Origin: a virus
IMG/VR virus record: IMGVR_UViG_3300046506_000220
Location: 18,833 to 82,832 of that record
Reading direction: 5' to 3' (one strand)
Length of the DNA stretch: 64,000 nucleotides
A program made the translations under genes and the position numbers. Shown in pieces: positions 25,429 through 32,813 of the stretch. The stretch's first letter is position 1; every line of letters starts with the position of its first letter. The notes under the pieces are model-generated. The model saw only the letters and a list, made by a program, of their open reading frames with translations. It did not search any database and was not told where the DNA came from.

Positions 25429-26173
25429 GAATTCTCCGCTTCCTAAGTCGATGCCAGTCACTGAGCTGCACGTTAACATGAGCAACGCCTTGACGCGGGC
25501 TGCACACAGCTTGAGTCTCGCGGAGAAGAGGGTCGTCGCCGCGTGCATCGCGCAGTGTGACTCCGTTCCGATGAAGGAGCTGGAGCGCGACGGAGCGTGG
25601 ACCGTTCGGCTGCGGGCGACAGACTTCGCAGAGACCTATGGCATCGACGCAACCACAGCCTATGAGCAGCTGAAGGATGCAACAGACGTGCTGATGAAGC
25701 GTCAGGTCACCTTCACGGTGCCAGCGAAGCGCGGGCCGCGCGTCATCAAGTACCAGTGGGTGGGAAAGGCTGTGTATTACCACGGGGAAGGGTGGATCGA
25801 GATCGAATGGTCCAAGGACATCGTTCCGCATCTGTTCGGGCTGCGCAAAGAGTTCGTCTCGTACAAACTGAAGCACGCGGCGGCGCTCCGCTCGCTCTAT
25901 TCGTGGCGGCTGTTCGAGTGCCTGAAGTCCTGGCAGGGGACCGGTGAGTGGTCGCCAACGATCGAGGAGTTCAGTCACGCGATGGATGTTCCTGACAAGT
26001 ACCGGGCGAATTTCAAAGAGACTCGTGTACGGGTGATCGAGCCAGCGGTGGCTGAGCTGCGGGAGAAGAGCGGGCTGTTGGTGGAATGGGAGACCAAAAC
26101 CGCTGGACGGAAGGTCGTAGGATTACACTTCAAATTCGAAGTAAGCCCCCAGCAACAACTCGCGTTGGAGTAG
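25427..26173 (+). CDS. repA: Replication initiator protein, Rep_3 family
   Basis: This 248-aa protein contains the Rep_3 hallmarks: ALTRAAHSLSLAEKRVVAACI near the N-terminus, FAETYGIDATTAYEQLKDAT, a central IEIEWSKDIVPHL, and RSLYSWRLFECLKSW with a winged-helix second half ending GLHFKFEV. It binds the upstream iterons to start plasmid-style replication. The start codon is placed where an inverted iteron overlaps it; no strong ribosome site is visible, in line with tight control. Confidence 0.92.
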   Translation: MNSPLPKSMPVTELHVNMSNALTRAAHSLSLAEKRVVAACIAQCDSVPMKELERDGAWTVRLRATDFAETYGIDATTAYEQLKDATDVLMKRQVTFTVPAKRGPRVIKYQWVGKAVYYHGEGWIEIEWSKDIVPHLFGLRKEFVSYKLKHAAALRSLYSWRLFECLKSWQGTGEWSPTIEEFSHAMDVPDKYRANFKETRVRVIEPAVAELREKSGLLVEWETKTAGRKVVGLHFKFEVSPQQQLALE

Positions 26174-26175
26174 TC

Positions 26176-26340
26176 ATGTTCACATCAACCACTGAGCTTT
26201 TCCTGACCTACCTTGCTGTCCGGGCCGGCTTTCGGCGCAGTGCACACGTCGATTACGGCGGGCTGCGCACTGAGTGGTCGTACGAGGAATGGCTGGACAT
26301 CATGTTGAAGAACGAGGACCAGCCAGCAGACGCTGGCTGA
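26176..26340 (+). CDS. Small hypothetical protein downstream of repA
   Basis: This 54-aa protein begins two bases after the repA stop (TAGTCATG). It is acidic at the C-terminus (WLDIMLKNEDQPADAG). It is likely cotranscribed with repA; function unknown. Confidence 0.6.
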   Translation: MFTSTTELFLTYLAVRAGFRRSAHVDYGGLRTEWSYEEWLDIMLKNEDQPADAG

Positions 26341-26555
26341 TTTCAGTAAGACTTTGCGAGGCGGAGCACGATAGGATTTTGTGGTTTGCCAAACGCGACT
26401 AACCGTCTGCCCGCCCGTACTCTGCGCATGCAGACCGCTAGTTGCGTTATCCACAAAACCCGGCGCGCATAAAACTTTCATTACGTTACAAAAAAATTTT
26501 TCGTGAACTGACGTTCGATAAATAGAATATTACGTTTTCGACCTCGTCAGCTTCC
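26341..26555. other. Gene-free gap with DnaA box and AT-rich promoter-like region
   Basis: A perfect DnaA box TTATCCACA lies at 26447-26455. Bases 26475-26535 are AT-rich (run of A then T, and TAGAATATTACG) and probably carry the promoter for the accessory gene run that follows. Nothing else is recognised. Confidence 0.5.
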
Positions 26556-26879
26556 ATGAAAATCGAAGACCGAGAACGCCTCGAAGCCAGACGCGGCCAG
26601 CAGCTATGCACGGCGAACGGCTACCTCCACTACAGGCGCTTCGCCAATGGCCGTGACGCGGCGCTGATGCCGCTCCTCTACACGGTCGCCATCATCACCG
26701 ACCTGACCGAATGGGGCTACGGCGACCGCTGGTGCTACCACACTCTCTTTGACGCCAGCGAGGCGCTCGATGCGTGGGACGGCGGGGAGGGCACCGAACC
26801 CACCGGCTGGCACCGCCATCCCGACACGGGCCGCAGGCGCGAGGACGGTGACCCGGCCCGGGAAGAGGTTCGCCCATGA
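26556..26879 (+). CDS. Hypothetical accessory protein
   Basis: This 107-aa protein has an aromatic central region (YLHYRRFANGRDAALMPLLY, WGYGDRWCYHTLFDASEAL) and a charged, probably disordered tail. It looks like a conserved phage protein of unknown function. It is the first gene of the plus-strand accessory operon and overlaps the next by 4 nt. Confidence 0.75.
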   Translation: MKIEDRERLEARRGQQLCTANGYLHYRRFANGRDAALMPLLYTVAIITDLTEWGYGDRWCYHTLFDASEALDAWDGGEGTEPTGWHRHPDTGRRREDGDPAREEVRP

Positions 26880-27109
26880 TCATCGAAGCCGACGGCGAGC
26901 TGTGCATGTGGATCATCTTCGAGCGCCCGCGCGATGCGCCCGAACTTTACATCGCGCGCCTGTTCAGGCTCGACCAGCCGATGAACACCGTGATCTATGG
27001 CGACACGCTCGACGAGGTCCGTGAGCTGCTGGCGAAGCTGTATCCTGGCCTGACCTGCCTGCCGAGAAATCCGGGCGACGAGGTGCATGTCGTGGAGACG
27101 TGGCTATGA
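26876..27109 (+). CDS. Hypothetical accessory protein
   Basis: This 77-aa protein is alpha/beta in character (MWIIFERPRDAPELYIARLF). It overlaps both neighbours by four bases (ATGA), a sign of translational coupling. Function unknown. Confidence 0.72.
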   Translation: MIIEADGELCMWIIFERPRDAPELYIARLFRLDQPMNTVIYGDTLDEVRELLAKLYPGLTCLPRNPGDEVHVVETWL

Positions 27110-27291
27110 TTGATCAACTCGAATGCGCGCTGGGACGGATCGCGGATCTGGAATTCGACAACAGGGCACTGCGCCGGAAGCTGACCCAGGCCAACCAGAT
27201 GCTGAATGAACTGCGCACGGCCCGCCCGCTGCTGTTGTACGGCGATGCGTGGCTGGATAAGATCAACCAGACACTGGCGCACACCGAATGA
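27106..27291 (+). CDS. Small coiled-coil protein
   Basis: This 61-aa protein is mostly one helix with heptad leucines (LGRIADLEFDNRALRRKLTQ). The start at 27106 gives an ATGA overlap with the previous gene; an in-frame GTG at 27100 is an alternative. Confidence 0.68.
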   Translation: MIDQLECALGRIADLEFDNRALRRKLTQANQMLNELRTARPLLLYGDAWLDKINQTLAHTE

Positions 27292-27710
27292 GCAGCACCC
27301 CCCTGATGCTTGGCCCTGATGAGCGCGCTGCACTCACGGCCCTGCGCGGGCTGGCCAGTGCGAACCCCGTCGACATGCGGGTGCTGCCCAAAGCCCTCAG
27401 GACGCCTGAAGGCAAGGCCGCGCACATGGCCCGGATGACGCAGCAGTGCGTCACCATCCCGCTTGACTTCCTGGTCACCTTCAGCATCGAGACCGGGCAT
27501 CCCATGGGCGCCTGCCGGCACATGAGCATCAGCGTCGGCAAGGCCGGGCGCGTACCCAACGAGCATGCCGTGTGGCTGGTCGCCGAAGCGCTGGGCTTTA
27601 CGGGTGGGCTGGACACGTGCATGCACTGGCTGGAAACCTTGCAGGGCCACGGCCAGGCCGTTAACGTAGTGCAGTCTGTTCTGATCGCCGAAGGAGTGAA
27701 AAATGACTGA
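27288..27710 (+). CDS. Hypothetical accessory protein
   Basis: This 140-aa protein has no recognised domain. A His/Met/Cys-containing centre (HPMGACRHMSISVGKAGRVP) follows a helical N-terminus. The start overlaps the previous stop; the 3' end overlaps the next gene by 8 nt. Confidence 0.72.
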   Translation: MSSTPLMLGPDERAALTALRGLASANPVDMRVLPKALRTPEGKAAHMARMTQQCVTIPLDFLVTFSIETGHPMGACRHMSISVGKAGRVPNEHAVWLVAEALGFTGGLDTCMHWLETLQGHGQAVNVVQSVLIAEGVKND

Positions 27711-27990
27711 TTTCGAACTGGCCTGTGCCACAGCCACGATGCTGGGCCGCCTGCAGATCGGGCTGAAAGCTGAACTGGCGGGCACGACTGACGCGGCTGA
27801 ACGGCAGCGCCTGGAAGTACTGCTGCGTGGCATCCCGGACGCCTGCCTGCTGCTCGGCGTCGCCGCAGCCAGGCTCCAGGACGATGCCGGGCAGCGCCAG
27901 CCGGTGGAGAACCTGCGGCGTGGACATGAAGACAGCCGGCCCCCGTATCACGTTGCCCTGCATCCCCTGCACCCCGACGCAGACGTCTAA
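27703..27990 (+). CDS. Hypothetical accessory protein
   Basis: This 95-aa protein is helical in the first 70 residues, with a His/Pro-rich tail (PPYHVALHPLHPDADV). A ribosome site AAGGAG precedes the start. No family is recognised. Confidence 0.68.
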   Translation: MTDFELACATATMLGRLQIGLKAELAGTTDAAERQRLEVLLRGIPDACLLLGVAAARLQDDAGQRQPVENLRRGHEDSRPPYHVALHPLHPDADV

Positions 27991-28187
27991 TGCCTATCGG
28001 ACCCGGCAAGTACGACGCCCTGTGCACCGACGTGCGTGAGCGCAGCCAGGCACAGGGCGCGATCGTCATCATCCTGAACGGCGAGCACGGCTCGGGCTTT
28101 GCGGTGCAGGCCGATGCCGCCGCGACGCTGGCCCTGCCCCGGCTGCTTGAAAACCTTGCGCGGCAGATTCGTGCCGACCTCACATGA
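27990..28187 (+). CDS. Hypothetical accessory protein
   Basis: This 65-aa protein contains the segment GAIVIILNGEHGSGFAVQA, a pattern I have seen in small conserved phage proteins without a known role. It overlaps both neighbours. Confidence 0.72.
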   Translation: MPIGPGKYDALCTDVRERSQAQGAIVIILNGEHGSGFAVQADAAATLALPRLLENLARQIRADLT

Positions 28188-28384
28188 CGCCCATCTCTGA
28201 TCTTGAAATCCTTGACGGCCTGACGATGCCCGGTCTGAACGTCGAGGCGACGCTTGAGCCACGTGAGCTGACGCTGCTGCTCTACGGCATCCGCAACATC
28301 ATCGCGCGGCGCGAGCGGCTCGTTGAGCAGGTCGAGCGCGAGAAGGCCGCGCGTGAACTCCAGTACTACCGCAAGACACCGTGA
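28184..28384 (+). CDS. Hypothetical helical protein
   Basis: This 66-aa protein has a charged C-terminal helix (ERLVEQVEREKAARELQYY). It overlaps both neighbours by four bases. Function unknown. Confidence 0.68.
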   Translation: MTPISDLEILDGLTMPGLNVEATLEPRELTLLLYGIRNIIARRERLVEQVEREKAARELQYYRKTP

Positions 28385-28614
28385 GCCAGTCACGAAAGGG
28401 GTCCGCGCTCGAGGCGCTCACCAACGTGGCCGTGGGCTATGGCGTCAACTGTACGGCCAACGCGCTGCTGTTCCCGCTGTTCGGCTGGCACATCACCACA
28501 ACACAGAACATCACGCTCGGCGTGATCTACACGGTGATTTCGCTGGTCCGCTCATACGTATTACGTCGTTTCTATAACTGGCGCACCCTCCGTACGGCAG
28601 CGGCGCAGCCATAA
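28381..28614 (+). CDS. Small membrane protein, DUF7220-like
   Basis: This 77-aa protein has two hydrophobic helices (TNVAVGYGVNCTANALLFPLF; ITLGVIYTVISLVRSYVL) and the ending SLVRSYVLRRFYN, typical of a widespread phage membrane family. The start is GTG at 28381, overlapping the previous stop. Role unknown. Confidence 0.75.
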   Translation: MSQSRKGSALEALTNVAVGYGVNCTANALLFPLFGWHITTTQNITLGVIYTVISLVRSYVLRRFYNWRTLRTAAAQP

Positions 28615-28799
28615 GCGAACGGTACGAAATCCTCGAAAACGGCCGCGGCATCCGGTGCCTGCGCTGCGGCCTGACGTCGTGGCATCTGGGCGACGTGGCG
28701 CACCGCTACTGCGTGCAGTGCCACGTGTTTCATGACGATGACGATCAGGTATACGACGGGCTGAACGCACCCGACGCAACCCGCAAAGGAGTGCACTGA
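28611..28799 (+). CDS. Small zinc-ribbon protein with apparent ATA start codon
   Basis: This 62-aa frame has CLRCGLT and CVQCHVFHDDDD, i.e. two CxxC pairs 18 residues apart. It begins (I/M)SERYEILENGRGIRCLRCG, where relatives I recall begin MSERYE. The codon at the expected start is ATA, and ATAA here overlaps the previous stop exactly as ATGA does at other junctions. The only other in-frame option is CTG at 28578. It either uses a rare ATA start or has lost its start. Confidence 0.62.
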   Translation: MSERYEILENGRGIRCLRCGLTSWHLGDVAHRYCVQCHVFHDDDDQVYDGLNAPDATRKGVH

Positions 28800-28800
28800 C

Positions 28801-29013
28801 ATGGCGATGACCGTATGGATCCCCGAGACGCCCGCCGGCACGGTGCTGGACTGGCTCGTGGCCGAGACGGAAGAGCAGGCCTGGCAGAACCTGCTGGAGG
28901 ACGCCGCTGACATGCCGTATAACGGCGTGGCGGGCTTCAGGGCGCGTGGCTATCAGGTCTTCGAATACGACGTGGTGGAAGAAGTGGTGAAAAACTGGGG
29001 GGCGCCGACATGA
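28801..29013 (+). CDS. Hypothetical accessory protein
   Basis: This 70-aa acidic protein (ETEEQAWQNLLEDAADMPYNG, RGYQVFEYDVVEE) has a clear AAAGGAG ribosome site upstream. It looks like a small conserved phage protein; function unknown. Confidence 0.75.
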   Translation: MAMTVWIPETPAGTVLDWLVAETEEQAWQNLLEDAADMPYNGVAGFRARGYQVFEYDVVEEVVKNWGAPT

Positions 29014-29357
29014 AGTATTACGTACTCGACGCGAACATGGGGCCGGTACCGGTATCCGTGAACATCTGGGTGTCTTTTCTTCGATACGGAAATCGCATCG
29101 TCGCCGTTTCAGACATCGACGATGATGCGAAAGTTACGTCAATGTTCAACGGGACCGATTCGATGATGTACGCATCGTACGTGACGCACGTCGATGGGGA
29201 ACTGCTCGGTGTAATCGGCTATCTGACCGAGGACGAAGCGAAAACCGGCCATCAGGAAATCTGCACAGCCCTGCGCGCGCTTGACGACCGCTCAGGCAAC
29301 GCCATGTTCGCGGTTCTGTGTGAGATCAACCCTGAGAACCGCAGACGCGCATCATGA
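29010..29357 (+). CDS. Hypothetical accessory protein
   Basis: This 115-aa alpha/beta protein has no recognised family. Its codon use is more AT-rich and uneven than its neighbours around 29080-29200, which may mark a separate acquisition. It overlaps both neighbours by four bases. Confidence 0.7.
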   Translation: MKYYVLDANMGPVPVSVNIWVSFLRYGNRIVAVSDIDDDAKVTSMFNGTDSMMYASYVTHVDGELLGVIGYLTEDEAKTGHQEICTALRALDDRSGNAMFAVLCEINPENRRRAS

Positions 29358-29527
29358 GCAGGATGAGCCTGTCCGACAGGCTGGATGCCGACGAGATTGC
29401 GACCTGCGTGGAGCGCCAGGAACTGCTGCAGGAGCTTGAGGACATCGAGGACCTGGTTGAACGCATGAAGGACCGCGCTGCGCGCCTGATGCGCCAGATT
29501 GCGGCGCTTGACGCGAGAACGACATGA
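29354..29527 (+). CDS. Small coiled-coil protein
   Basis: This 57-aa protein starts MSRMSLSDRLDADEIATCVE and continues as one Glu/Leu-rich helix. It overlaps the previous gene by 4 nt and ends in ATGA, where a 10-codon frame begins. Confidence 0.68.
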   Translation: MSRMSLSDRLDADEIATCVERQELLQELEDIEDLVERMKDRAARLMRQIAALDARTT

Positions 29528-29552
29528 GCCACTTACCACTTATACGCCTGGC

Positions 29553-29750
29553 ATGACCATCGCGCAGCTGCTGCAACCCTACACGGTCTACCTGGCCCTG
29601 TACGACTACGACGTGGAAGTCACGCTGCCCGTGGGCACTGACTTCGAACTGCTGACCAGGGTGAAGGACGACTACATCGGGTTCTTTCGGCATCCGGAAT
29701 ACGGCGAGTTTGCCGTGCAGACGCCGGACGCTTTTCAGTTGAACGGCTGA
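29553..29750 (+). CDS. Hypothetical accessory protein
   Basis: This 65-aa protein starts MTIAQLLQPYTVYLALYDYDVE. No good ribosome site is visible. A 10-codon frame (29524-29556) ends in ATGA at this start, so translation may depend on reinitiation from the gene upstream. Confidence 0.65.
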   Translation: MTIAQLLQPYTVYLALYDYDVEVTLPVGTDFELLTRVKDDYIGFFRHPEYGEFAVQTPDAFQLNG

Positions 29751-29806
29751 CGCGTGCGGGCTGCACATGGGAATGGCTGATGGACTGAATGGGAGGGCAT
29801 ACAGCC

Positions 29807-30028
29807 ATGTTTGCTATCAAGGATTTGCCAGAGGAACTGAAGCAGAACCTCGTCATGAGCGCGATTGATATCACCGGCCAGACGATGATGGCGAACCGCG
29901 AACGCCTTGCCGTGCTGCTGCTGGATCGCCGTCCGGCACTGAACGAAGCCATGGCAATCAGGGCGGTCGATTTCGCGCTCGAAGTCCTCGCGATGCTCGC
30001 GGCCGACGCCGAGGAAAACGTTGGATAA
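29807..30028 (+). CDS. Hypothetical helical protein
   Basis: This 73-aa protein starts MFAIKDLPEELKQNLVMSA. The start at 29807 is chosen for its GGGAGG site 10 nt upstream. It is probably all-helical. Function unknown. Confidence 0.68.
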   Translation: MFAIKDLPEELKQNLVMSAIDITGQTMMANRERLAVLLLDRRPALNEAMAIRAVDFALEVLAMLAADAEENVG

Positions 30029-30042
30029 CGCCTGCCTGACAC

Positions 30043-30231
30043 ATGGAATTACGCGACCTTTATGACGCTGTAGACACGCTGCGCGACATCCTGCCGGAAG
30101 GCTATGACGCGGAGCGTGTCTACAACGCGTTCAAGCACATCGACAAGATTGCGTTCGCACGCGGCTACAACCGCTGCGCCGCAGACTTCAACCTGGGTAT
30201 CACCATCGAGCCGACGGAGAACCAGGCATGA
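30043..30231 (+). CDS. Hypothetical accessory protein
   Basis: This 62-aa helical protein (LYDAVDTLRDILPEGYDAERV) overlaps the next gene by four bases. Function unknown. Confidence 0.68.
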   Translation: MELRDLYDAVDTLRDILPEGYDAERVYNAFKHIDKIAFARGYNRCAADFNLGITIEPTENQA

Positions 30232-30584
30232 TCGACCCGGCTGAAATTGACCGGCTACTGGACGAGATTATCGCCACGGTTCGCACGACGGCTAACACGT
30301 CGCTGCAGACGGCGACCGGACAGATTACGCTGCGCGGCGCGCTCCGCAGACTCTATGAGCTGGGCGTGACCGACGGCATGGAACAGATGCTGTATCCCGG
30401 CACGGCGCAGGCCAACATCGAGGCCGAGCAAACGCGGCTTTTGCTGAACGTCGTGGCTGACACGCTTGAGGATAGCCACAAGAGCGTGCTGGCCGCGCAG
30501 CTGCGCCAGCGGTTCGACCTTGGCGACACGCACATCACGCCGCTCGCGCCCGGTATCTTCGTGCTGCATGGGAAGAAATCATGA
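30228..30584 (+). CDS. Hypothetical accessory protein
   Basis: This 118-aa, mostly helical protein ends in a short beta segment (ITPLAPGIFVLHG). No family is recognised. It overlaps both neighbours by four bases. Confidence 0.7.
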   Translation: MIDPAEIDRLLDEIIATVRTTANTSLQTATGQITLRGALRRLYELGVTDGMEQMLYPGTAQANIEAEQTRLLLNVVADTLEDSHKSVLAAQLRQRFDLGDTHITPLAPGIFVLHGKKS

Positions 30585-30799
30585 ACCTGCAAACCGGCGA
30601 TAACGTGCTGATCGAGTGCGATGGTCGGCGCGTCCCAGGCGTCGTGATGCTGGCGTCCGGCAACGGCAAGTCGCTGGTGCTGGAGTTCGACGCGCTGCTG
30701 GACGGGCACCTTGGCATGATGGCCGTATCGCTCGCAGACGACGGCAAGTATTCGGCGCTTCTGACGGGTTCGGAAGTAGTCCTAATAAAACGTTGCTAA
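30581..30799 (+). CDS. Small beta-rich protein, SH3/Hfq-like fold possible
   Basis: This 72-aa protein has the pattern NVLIECDGRRVPGVVMLASGNGKSLVLEFDALLDG, typical of a small beta barrel. Function unknown. Confidence 0.7.
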   Translation: MNLQTGDNVLIECDGRRVPGVVMLASGNGKSLVLEFDALLDGHLGMMAVSLADDGKYSALLTGSEVVLIKRC

Positions 30800-30807
30800 T
30801 TCCTTTT

Positions 30808-31080
30808 ATGTCAAATCCCCTGAGGACCGCTAAATGTCTGTACTGCAGCGAGCCGGTTCTGGAGAGTGACCGCATCGGTCCGTACCCCGTGAACGGTGAG
30901 CCCGTGCACTGGGAGTGTGGGCTGCGCTGCGTCGTCGGTGGCCTCAATCATCTGAATGGGCAATGCTCATGCTGTGGCGGTACGTTACCGCCCGACCCCG
31001 AAGGCTGTACCCGCAGGGAAGCCGCCCGCATGGCGGCGCAAGTCTGGATTGCACGAAACCCACTAAAAGGAAACGCTTAA
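30808..31080 (+). CDS. Cys-rich zinc-ribbon-like protein
   Basis: This 90-aa protein contains CLYCSEPV, HWECGLRCVVGGLNH and CSCCGG, plausibly one or two zinc sites. The start at 30808 fits the domain edge, though no strong ribosome site is seen. It sits just before the H-NS gene. Confidence 0.7.
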   Translation: MSNPLRTAKCLYCSEPVLESDRIGPYPVNGEPVHWECGLRCVVGGLNHLNGQCSCCGGTLPPDPEGCTRREAARMAAQVWIARNPLKGNA

Positions 31081-31081
31081 A

Positions 31082-31453
31082 ATGCTGACAGGAAAAAACG
31101 CAGACAGACAGCTGGCCGAGCTTCGCAGGCGCATCGAGGCTGAGCATGGGAAGTTCAAGGCCACCATAAGCGCGGCCATTCAGGCGTTTCTGGTGGAGCA
31201 CGACCTGACGCTGGATGACCTGCGGCCGGTGACGGCCGCTGCGCCGGCAAGGCAGGCCAGGGTAAAGCGGGCACCAGTGGACGTGAAGAAGGCCCCCAGG
31301 AAAGCCCTGAAGAAGCGCAAGGCGGCCTTCAAGGGAACGCAGCCGCCGATGTACCGCAACCCCGAAACGGACGCAACGTGGTCTGGTTTTGGGCGCATAC
31401 CGGGCTGGATCGCCGGCAAGGACCGTGAACAGTTCCGCATCAACGGCGCCTGA
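31082..31453 (+). CDS. H-NS family nucleoid-associated protein (first copy)
   Basis: This 123-aa protein has an N-terminal helical oligomerisation region (residues 1-50), a Lys/Ala/Pro-rich linker, and the H-NS DNA-binding core MYRNPETDATWSGFGRIPGWIAG. Plasmid- and phage-borne H-NS proteins silence the element's genes or reduce its effect on the host. The start is near the previous stop with AAAGGAAA upstream. A second H-NS gene lies at 50702 with a different N-terminus. Confidence 0.9.
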   Translation: MLTGKNADRQLAELRRRIEAEHGKFKATISAAIQAFLVEHDLTLDDLRPVTAAAPARQARVKRAPVDVKKAPRKALKKRKAAFKGTQPPMYRNPETDATWSGFGRIPGWIAGKDREQFRINGA

Positions 31454-31501
31454 TGTCACCATGCCCGGCCGCTTCTCAATGACGATCGACGAGGTGTGAC
31501 C

Positions 31502-31762
31502 ATGTCACCAGACTCTCTGGTTCGCTTCATCGAGGCCAGGAACGCGGCCCTGCGCACGCTCGACCTGAACTGGGCACGGCGGACGGTGCCGTATGTGAAC
31601 GACGAGACGCTGCTCGTGACGCTGCATAAAACCCGTTACGACTGCACCATGATCGAGGATCACTTGCGCCTTGAAAGTGCTGAATGGCTGCGTGCGCGCG
31701 GCTACAAGGCCCTCGGCGGGGTGCCGCTGCTGCCGCCCGGCGAGCTGCCACGCGGCGTGTGA
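31502..31762 (+). CDS. Hypothetical accessory protein
   Basis: This 86-aa protein starts MSPDSLVRFIEARNAALRTLDLNWARR. An ATG start is preferred over upstream GTG codons because GACGAGG lies 8-14 nt upstream. Helical; function unknown. Confidence 0.68.
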   Translation: MSPDSLVRFIEARNAALRTLDLNWARRTVPYVNDETLLVTLHKTRYDCTMIEDHLRLESAEWLRARGYKALGGVPLLPPGELPRGV

Positions 31763-31812
31763 GTGTTCCTGTAAAGGCTCACCTATAGCGTGTGATCAGC
31801 GCTCCTGTGGTG

Positions 31813-31840
31813 TAGTATGCTATACACGTATAGCATACTA
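31813..31840. promoter_or_regulatory. Perfect palindromic operator of the RelBE-like pair
   Basis: The arms TAGTATGCTATA and TATAGCATACTA flank a 4-bp centre (CACG), 16 bp before the antitoxin start. Antitoxin RHH proteins bind such palindromes to repress their own operon. Confidence 0.82.
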
Positions 31841-31856
31841 CCGTTGGGAGGTTCCC

Positions 31857-32081
31857 ATGCTTGCAATCCGGCTCCCCAGGGAGATCGAGGAGCGTCTTGA
31901 TGCGCTGGCAGCCGCCACAGGGCGCACCAAAACCTTTTACGCCCGTGAGGCGATCCTGGAATACATCGACGATCTGGAAGACCTCTACCTTGCCGAACAT
32001 GAGCTTGAGGAAATCCGCGCCGGGCGCAGCATCCCCATTCCACTTGAAGATGTGATGAAGCAGTATGGTCTGGCGGATTGA
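31857..32081 (+). CDS. RelB-like antitoxin (ribbon-helix-helix)
   Basis: This 74-aa protein has an RHH N-terminus (MLAIRLPREIEERLDALAAATGRTKTFYAREAI) and an acidic C-terminal tail that would bind the toxin. It overlaps the toxin gene by 17 nt. GGGAGG lies upstream. It stabilises the plasmid state by post-segregational killing together with the next gene. Confidence 0.88.
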   Translation: MLAIRLPREIEERLDALAAATGRTKTFYAREAILEYIDDLEDLYLAEHELEEIRAGRSIPIPLEDVMKQYGLAD

Positions 32082-32337
32082 GTTGTCGGGGCTGGCACAG
32101 AAAAATCTGCGCGCCCTCGATCATGGAGCCGCAGACCGCATCCTGCGATATCTCACCGATCGGGTTGCCAGGCTGGACGACCCCCGCAGCATCGGCGACC
32201 CGCTCAAAGGCGCGAAGCTCGGCGAGTTCTGGAAGTATCGCGTGGGCGACTACCGGATCATCGCCGACATTCAGGACCACGCGTTGTGCATTCTGGTGGT
32301 GCGGATCGGCAACCGCCGCAAGGTCTACAGGCAATGA
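32065..32337 (+). CDS. RelE/ParE-family toxin
   Basis: This 90-aa protein matches the family closely: RIELSGLAQKNLRALD, DPRSIGDPLKGAKLGEFWKYRVGDYRIIADI and VVRIGNRRKVYR. RelE-type toxins cut mRNA on the ribosome; ParE types target gyrase. The conserved C-terminal R-N-R-x-x-V-Y is more RelE-like. It ends ten bases before a convergent gene. Confidence 0.9.
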   Translation: MVWRIELSGLAQKNLRALDHGAADRILRYLTDRVARLDDPRSIGDPLKGAKLGEFWKYRVGDYRIIADIQDHALCILVVRIGNRRKVYRQ

Positions 32338-32347
32338 CACTCACACC

Positions 32348-32593
32348 CTACTGGGCCGTGCTGGGTGCCGGGGGCACGCGGCCCTCGCAGCTGGCAATGA
32401 ACTCCTTCATCGCGACCAGCATGTCCTCGCGCCGCGCATTGCTGATCCAGTTCATCCGGCCGCCCTGGATCACCTCCAGATCAAACACCAGTAACGCGAA
32501 GCCGTAGCCTTCGAAAATCTCGGAAAGGGCCTGCGCGACCGAGTTCATTGTGTTGTGATGCTTCGCCTGAATCGGTGCCTCATTCTGGTCCAT
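32348..32593 (-). CDS. Hypothetical protein
   Basis: This 81-aa protein starts MDQNEAPIQAKHHNTMNSVAQALSEIF, with AGGGAG upstream. It resembles a small alpha/beta phage protein of unknown role. It is the last gene of the long minus-strand array, convergent with the RelE toxin. Confidence 0.7.
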   Translation of the reverse strand: MDQNEAPIQAKHHNTMNSVAQALSEIFEGYGFALLVFDLEVIQGGRMNWISNARREDMLVAMKEFIASCEGRVPPAPSTAQ

Positions 32594-32813
32594 GCTCCCT
32601 TCTCCCTGAGGTGACTGCCCTGATCTCGATCTCAAAGCGCGGCACGCCATCAACCGTGACCACGTGCGTTTCGCCCACGCCGATGTACTCGATGATCGCC
32701 TTGATGCAATCGCTCGTGACATCGACGGCGCCACGGTGAAACGTGTTGCCCGCCCGGTTCGTGTGCCCCGCCTTGATGCGCTTCGTGAGCGCGGTGCAGG
32801 CGACGTGGATCAT
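32580..32813 (-). CDS. Hypothetical protein
   Basis: This 77-aa protein starts MIHVACTALTKRIKAGHTNRAG. It contains THVVTVDGVPRFEIEIR, a beta hairpin-like segment. It overlaps both neighbours. Function unknown. Confidence 0.7.
   Translation of the reverse strand: MIHVACTALTKRIKAGHTNRAGNTFHRGAVDVTSDCIKAIIEYIGVGETHVVTVDGVPRFEIEIRAVTSGRREHGPE

Noticed and set aside
31857-32340. Minus-strand frame across the RelBE pair
   Set aside because: Antisense to two genes with clear family motifs and a shared operator.
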